From contig CAMBSS010000044.1 of assembly GCA_945870465.1 (NCBI GenBank), positions 1 to 25,804 of the forward strand: DNA of 25,804 nucleotides, given 5' to 3'. The notes below the pieces were generated by a model. It had not been told where the DNA came from, searched no databases, and saw only the letters and a list, made by a program, of their open reading frames with translations. The DNA comes from Bordetella parapertussis (lineage in GTDB: Bacteria; Pseudomonadota; Gammaproteobacteria; Burkholderiales; SG8-41). The translations under genes were made by a program, and so were the position numbers. This document shows, piece by piece, positions 22,574 through 25,804 of the stretch (the stretch's first letter is position 1; every line of letters begins with the position of its first letter).

Positions 22574-22834
22574 ATGGACCAGAAAACAGTCATACGCTCA
22601 GCCCTCATGGGGCTGGTCGCCCTTGGCGTCGCGGGTACCACCACCGCGCAGGCGCAGGCTAAGCCCAAGGAAAAATGCTACGGCGTGTCGAAAGCCGGCC
22701 AGAACGAGTGCGCTGCCGGCAAACATTCGTGCGCGGGCAGTTCCCGGGTGGACAACGACCCGACCGCGTGGAAGCTGGTTGCCAAAGGCACTTGCGAGAA
22801 ACTCGGCGGCAAGCTGACCCCGGCTAAGTCCTGA
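22574..22834 (+). CDS. DUF2282 / BufA1-type bufferin-like small secreted protein
   Basis: This 86-residue precursor has a signal peptide ending at A-Q-A (about residue 29) and four cysteines, Cys35, Cys46, Cys53 and Cys74. They sit in the family blocks [26 protein letters not shown], and [13 protein letters not shown]. This is the DUF2282 signature. Recent work names such proteins bufferins: copper-buffering peptides whose cysteines are altered by a DUF692/MNIO enzyme (BufB) with a partner (BufC), normally encoded directly downstream. Here the next gene is a convergent alpha/beta hydrolase, so the maturation genes are missing from the window. AGGAGG (22564-22569) lies 4 nt before the ATG, predicting strong translation. 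The gene is flanked by a 137-nt upstream gap and a palindromic repeat. Confidence 0.88.
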   Translation: MDQKTVIRSALMGLVALGVAGTTTAQAQAKPKEKCYGVSKAGQNECAAGKHSCAGSSRVDNDPTAWKLVAKGTCEKLGGKLTPAKS

Positions 22835-22836
22835 GT

Positions 22837-22944
22837 TTCGTCGTTCCGTGCGTGAGAGCCTGCCCCGGCAGGTCTCTGGCCGGGGCAGGAAACCCAGGAT
22901 TTTAAAATGCGTCTGGGCACCCGCCTGCGCGGGTGCGACGGTTA
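22837..22944. repeat. Nested palindromic intergenic repeat, copy 2
   Basis: TCGTCGTTCCG opens and CACCCGCCTGCGCGGGTGCGACGG closes the element, the latter a hairpin of its own. Two copies of the core CCTGCCCCGGCAGG / GGCCGGGGCAGG lie inside. The 23 bases 22850-22872 are the exact reverse complement of 5301-5323 in copy 1. It lies between the convergent bufferin-like and hydrolase genes, touches the hydrolase stop, and could terminate both transcripts. Confidence 0.75.
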
Positions 22945-23766
22945 ATTTCCTTGGTTCGCGGCTGCGCCGTTTCGTGCGATGAAATCCAGCGTCGCCGTGG
23001 CGCAACGCTCCGGATCGGTGGCCGCGACGTGGTAGGAATTCCCCGGCAGCACCAGCAGGCTTGAATTGCATATGGTCTTTTGCCATGCGCGGTTTTCTTC
23101 GACCGAGGCGAGGCCGCTCTGCTCCGTGGTGATGACCAGCGTCGGGCAGGCGATATTGGGCATGTCGGGCGTGATGTCCACGCAGGCGATGGTGGCGATA
23201 AAGCCGACCTGCGATGAGACTGCGGTGCGCCCCATGAACTTCGTCCACCACTCGGCGCCTTCTGCGGGGAAATGATCGCCGAGCCGGCCCGCCATGCTTT
23301 CGTGCGCCCAATGCTCGACGCCTTTCGTCTCGAACATCTCGGTCCATGCGGGAATTCGCTCGGTGGTGCCGGCACGGAACGGTGTCGGCGTGCCGATCAG
23401 GGTAAGCGTGGCGACACGCTTTGCCCGGCGGGCGGCGAATGCGCGCGCGACAGTGCCGCCGATTTTGGCGCCGACCAGGTGAAAGCGCTCGACGCCGAGG
23501 TGGTCCATCAGCCGGATGTAATCGTCGATGATGACATCAAGCGTCCACTTGAAGTCCCGTTGCATCGGCGTCGAGCGGCCGAAACCGCGCATGTCCGGGC
23601 GCACCACGCGGTAACGGCGCGCGAGCTGCGGCATCCAGCCGTACCAAGCCTGTCCGCTCTCGCAATTGCCGTGCAGCAGCAGGATGGTTTCGGGCTGCGT
23701 CCACGGGTCGGTGAAGTCGTCGACCTCGTAATGCATTTCAAGGCCGGGTGATTGCAGTACAGGCAT
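22942..23766 (-). CDS. Alpha/beta-hydrolase fold protein lacking the nucleophile serine
   Basis: This 274-residue protein has the normal fold landmarks: L-L-L-H-G-N-C-E-S-G-Q-A (oxyanion-hole region, 29-40), R-P-D-M-R-G-F-G-R-S (56-65), and G-N-S-Y-H246 for the catalytic histidine. The nucleophile elbow, however, reads V-G-A-K101-I-G-G instead of G-x-S-x-G, so lysine stands where serine should be. A probable acid, Glu215, lies in V-I-T-T-E-Q-S-G. Either the protein is not a hydrolase, or it uses chemistry different from the serine triad. The start at 23766 is chosen because the M-P-V-L-Q beginning fits the family length; an upstream ATG-frame extension of 26 codons adds only low-complexity sequence. 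The substrate and role are unknown. The UxaA-type gene starts 128 nt away, divergently. Confidence 0.85.
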   Translation of the reverse strand: MPVLQSPGLEMHYEVDDFTDPWTQPETILLLHGNCESGQAWYGWMPQLARRYRVVRPDMRGFGRSTPMQRDFKWTLDVIIDDYIRLMDHLGVERFHLVGAKIGGTVARAFAARRAKRVATLTLIGTPTPFRAGTTERIPAWTEMFETKGVEHWAHESMAGRLGDHFPAEGAEWWTKFMGRTAVSSQVGFIATIACVDITPDMPNIACPTLVITTEQSGLASVEENRAWQKTICNSSLLVLPGNSYHVAATDPERCATATLDFIARNGAAANQGN

Positions 23767-23894
23767 TTTTTCCGTCCGGAAGCGGGGGGAACCGGATAAT
23801 ACCGTCGAAGCCGGTTGCGCGTTAACCGCGCGAAATTCCGGCAACGGGATAAAATGCCGTCTTGCGCCAGCTATTGGCCCGAAAGGTGAATGCC

Positions 23895-25439
23895 ATGATA
23901 GAAGTCCTGGAGAAACCCGCCGCCGGTCCCGTCATCCGCCTGCACGAGGCGGACAACGTGGTGATCGCGCGCGCCAATGTCGAGATCGGCACCAAGCTTG
24001 GCGACGGCCTCACGTGTCGCAGCCAGGTGCCGTCCGGCCACAAAATTTCGACGCGCGCCATCAAAAAGGGCGAGCCCATACTCAAGTACAACGTGACGAT
24101 AGGTTTTGCGGCGGCCGATATCGCGCCGGGCACGTTCGTGCATTCGCACAACATGGAGTTCCGCGAATTCGACCGCGATTACGCGTATGCCAAGGATTAT
24201 CGCCCGGTGCAATTTATCCCGGAGAGCGAACGTGCGACCTTCATGGGCATAGTGCGCGCAAACGGCCAGATCGCCACGCGCAATTACGTCGGCGTGTTGT
24301 CCACGGTGAATTGCTCGGCGACGGTCGTGCACAAAGTCGCCGAGTACTTCACGCCCGAACGGCTGGCGGAGTTTCCGAATATCGACGGCGTCGTTGCTTT
24401 CGCGCACGCGACCGGCTGCGGCATGGAAATGACGGGCGAGCCGATGGACCTCCTGCGGCGCACGATGGCGGGATATGCGCTGCACGCAAACCTCGCATCG
24501 GCACTCGTCATTGGCCTCGGCTGCGAGCGCAACCAGGTCAGCAAATTATTCAAAGAGCAGGGCCTCGAAGAAAATTCGCGCCTGCGCTCGTTCGTCATGC
24601 AGGACGAGGGCGGCACGACGAAGACGATAGCGGCCGGGATCGCGGCGGTGAAAGAAATGCTGCCGGAAGCCAATCGCGTGCAGCGCACGCCGGTGCCGGC
24701 GAGCCACATCATGGTGGGTTTGCAGTGCGGCGGGTCGGACGGTTTTTCATCGATCACCGCCAACCCCGCGCTGGGTGCGGCGATGGACATCCTGGTGCGC
24801 CACGGCGGCACGGCGATCCTGTCGGAGACGCCGGAAATCTACGGTGTCGAACATACGCTCACGCGGCGCGCGCGTTCGCGCGAAGTCGGCGAGAAGCTGA
24901 TCGAGCGTATCCGCTGGTGGAAAGACGAGTACACGGTTGGCCGCGACACCCAGATCAACGGCAACGTGAGCCCGGGCAACCAGACCGGCGGGCTCGCGAA
25001 TATTTTCGAAAAATCGCTGGGCTCGTCGATGAAGGGCGGCACCGGGCCGCTGATGGAAGTGTACCGCTATGCCGAGCCGGTCAAGCAGCACGGGCTCGTT
25101 TTCATGGACACGCCGGGTTTCGACCCGTGCTCGGCCACCGGGCAAATCGCCGGCGGCGCCAACGTCATCATGTTCACGACCGGACGCGGCTCGATGTTCG
25201 GCGCGAAACCGGTGCCGTCGATCAAGCTTGCCACAAACACGCCGATGTACAACCGCCTCAAGGACGACATGGACATCAATTGCGGCGGTATCCTCGACGG
25301 CAGCCGGTCGATGCAGCAGATGGGCCAGGAAATTTTCGAAGACCTGCTGCGCACCGTATCGGGCGAAAAAACCAAGAGCGAAATCCTCGGCCTTGGCGAC
25401 CACGAATTCGTGCCGTGGAACATCGGCGTTACCGGCTAA
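23895..25439 (+). CDS. UxaA-family sugar-acid dehydratase (altronate/galactarate dehydratase-like)
   Basis: The 514 residues carry both usual parts. Residues about 12-95 form an SAF domain (V-I-A-R-A-N-V-E-I-G-T-K-L, K-G-E-P-I-L-K-Y). The catalytic part follows: F-M-G-I-V-R-A-N-G-Q-I-A-T-R-N-Y-V-G-V, then V-N-C-S-A-T-V-V, F-A-H-A-T-G-C-G-M, and the end region D-T-P-G-F-D-P-C-S-A-T-G-Q-I with M-F-T-T-G-R-G-S. Relatives split water from altronate or galactarate and use a divalent metal, probably Fe2+ or Mn2+, bound by such His and Cys residues. Many annotated members in Burkholderiales have other, undetermined sugar-acid substrates. The ATG at 23895 has AAAGGTGA upstream; an 11-codon longer frame lacks a site. 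A lactonase elsewhere in the window could act before it in the same type of pathway, but the two are 13 kb apart. Confidence 0.93.
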   Translation: MIEVLEKPAAGPVIRLHEADNVVIARANVEIGTKLGDGLTCRSQVPSGHKISTRAIKKGEPILKYNVTIGFAAADIAPGTFVHSHNMEFREFDRDYAYAKDYRPVQFIPESERATFMGIVRANGQIATRNYVGVLSTVNCSATVVHKVAEYFTPERLAEFPNIDGVVAFAHATGCGMEMTGEPMDLLRRTMAGYALHANLASALVIGLGCERNQVSKLFKEQGLEENSRLRSFVMQDEGGTTKTIAAGIAAVKEMLPEANRVQRTPVPASHIMVGLQCGGSDGFSSITANPALGAAMDILVRHGGTAILSETPEIYGVEHTLTRRARSREVGEKLIERIRWWKDEYTVGRDTQINGNVSPGNQTGGLANIFEKSLGSSMKGGTGPLMEVYRYAEPVKQHGLVFMDTPGFDPCSATGQIAGGANVIMFTTGRGSMFGAKPVPSIKLATNTPMYNRLKDDMDINCGGILDGSRSMQQMGQEIFEDLLRTVSGEKTKSEILGLGDHEFVPWNIGVTG

Positions 25440-25471
25440 CTTGCGGGGCTGAGTTCCCGCCGGCGCTTCGC

Positions 25472-25804
25472 TCAGGGCGCCGCGAGCACCTTGAAAACCA
25501 CTTTGGCACCCGGTTGCAGCGTGCACATCTGCGACGGCTTATGCATGTGAATGACGGGAGGATTGGCATTGACGAGTTCGAGCTCGAAGGTGCAGCCGCC
25601 GCGCGGCGCAAACCTGGTCTTGCTTCCCTCGATTAGAGTGATCACCGCAGAATCCGCCAGCGGCTTGCCTTCCGCCGAGCGCACCTGCGTTATCCAGACG
25701 ATGTGCGCGCTTTTCATGCCGTTCAGCGTCATCGAAGTCGTGCCTTCGCCCGGCAGCGGCCACTCGTAGTCGTCGTAGTAATAATGCTGGGCCGGAAGAG
25801 TTTT
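25472..25804 (-). CDS. Protein of unknown function, 5' end outside the window
   Basis: The minus-strand frame is open from the window edge to a stop at 25472-25474, giving the last 110 residues. It begins with a tyrosine/aspartate-rich stretch (H-Y-Y-Y-D-D-Y-E-W-P-L-P) followed by what looks like alternating beta strands (S-A-H-I-V-W-I-T-Q-V, S-A-V-I-T-L-I-E-G, F-E-L-E-L-V-N, K-V-V-F-K-V-L-A). A compact beta-sandwich domain is likely. The two cysteines are far apart, and V-I-H-M-H-K-P might bind a metal. I do not recognise the family. It converges on the UxaA-type gene, with 32 nt between the stops. Confidence 0.7.
   Translation of the reverse strand, partial: KTLPAQHYYYDDYEWPLPGEGTTSMTLNGMKSAHIVWITQVRSAEGKPLADSAVITLIEGSKTRFAPRGGCTFELELVNANPPVIHMHKPSQMCTLQPGAKVVFKVLAAP

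Noticed and set aside
24014..25636. A 540-residue frame overlapping the UxaA-type gene
   Set aside because: It is a same-strand shadow of the dehydratase gene in another frame, with Arg/Gly/Ala-rich low-complexity sequence and no motif.

Overview
The window is GC-rich, densely coded bacterial DNA. It most probably comes from a betaproteobacterium of the Burkholderiales. The main reason is six separate loci of the Bug/TctC family of tripartite tricarboxylate transporter (TTT) binding proteins in 25.8 kb, an expansion typical of Bordetella-like and Comamonadaceae-like bacteria. None of the six has a TctA or TctB membrane partner here. The organism assignment is inference, since no rRNA or tRNA gene is visible.

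Layout. Positions 1-2790 are a decaying region: the end of one Bug gene, a Bug gene broken soon after its signal peptide, a small two-helix membrane protein, an antisense Bug fragment, the C-terminal scrap of an IS91-type transposase, and repeated end-like sequences. Positions 2788-3503 hold a HepT/MntA (HEPN/nucleotidyltransferase) toxin-antitoxin pair whose antitoxin tail runs into a palindromic repeat. Positions 3563-5135 (minus) hold a RIO-type kinase and an exported SAM methyltransferase, 1 nt apart. Positions 5352-7638 hold a divergent class III CoA-transferase and a Bug gene. Positions 7904-11027 (minus) hold an SMP-30/gluconolactonase-like lactonase, an MFS transporter and an SDR dehydrogenase. 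Positions 11407-15707 (plus) form a Bug - MmgE/PrpD - SDR - Bug run. A broken flavoprotein gene (15723-16183), SelO (16212-17873) and a cupin-rubredoxin fusion (18020-18949) follow on the minus strand. GMP reductase (minus) diverges from a PLP aminotransferase (plus). Next come a DUF4239-like membrane protein, a DUF2282/bufferin-type small secreted protein, an alpha/beta hydrolase lacking the nucleophile serine, a UxaA-type sugar-acid dehydratase, and an incomplete unknown gene.

How the genes may work together. Periplasmic Bug receptors, a CoA-transferase, a lactonase, an MmgE/PrpD protein, two SDRs and a UxaA-type dehydratase suggest scavenging of carboxylic and sugar acids, with no single pathway determinable. 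A second theme is stress, redox and metal handling: SelO, the cupin-rubredoxin protein, and a bufferin-like peptide without its usual modification genes. Intergenic spaces are rich in palindromic repeats of at least four types, and several of these sit at gene breakpoints.
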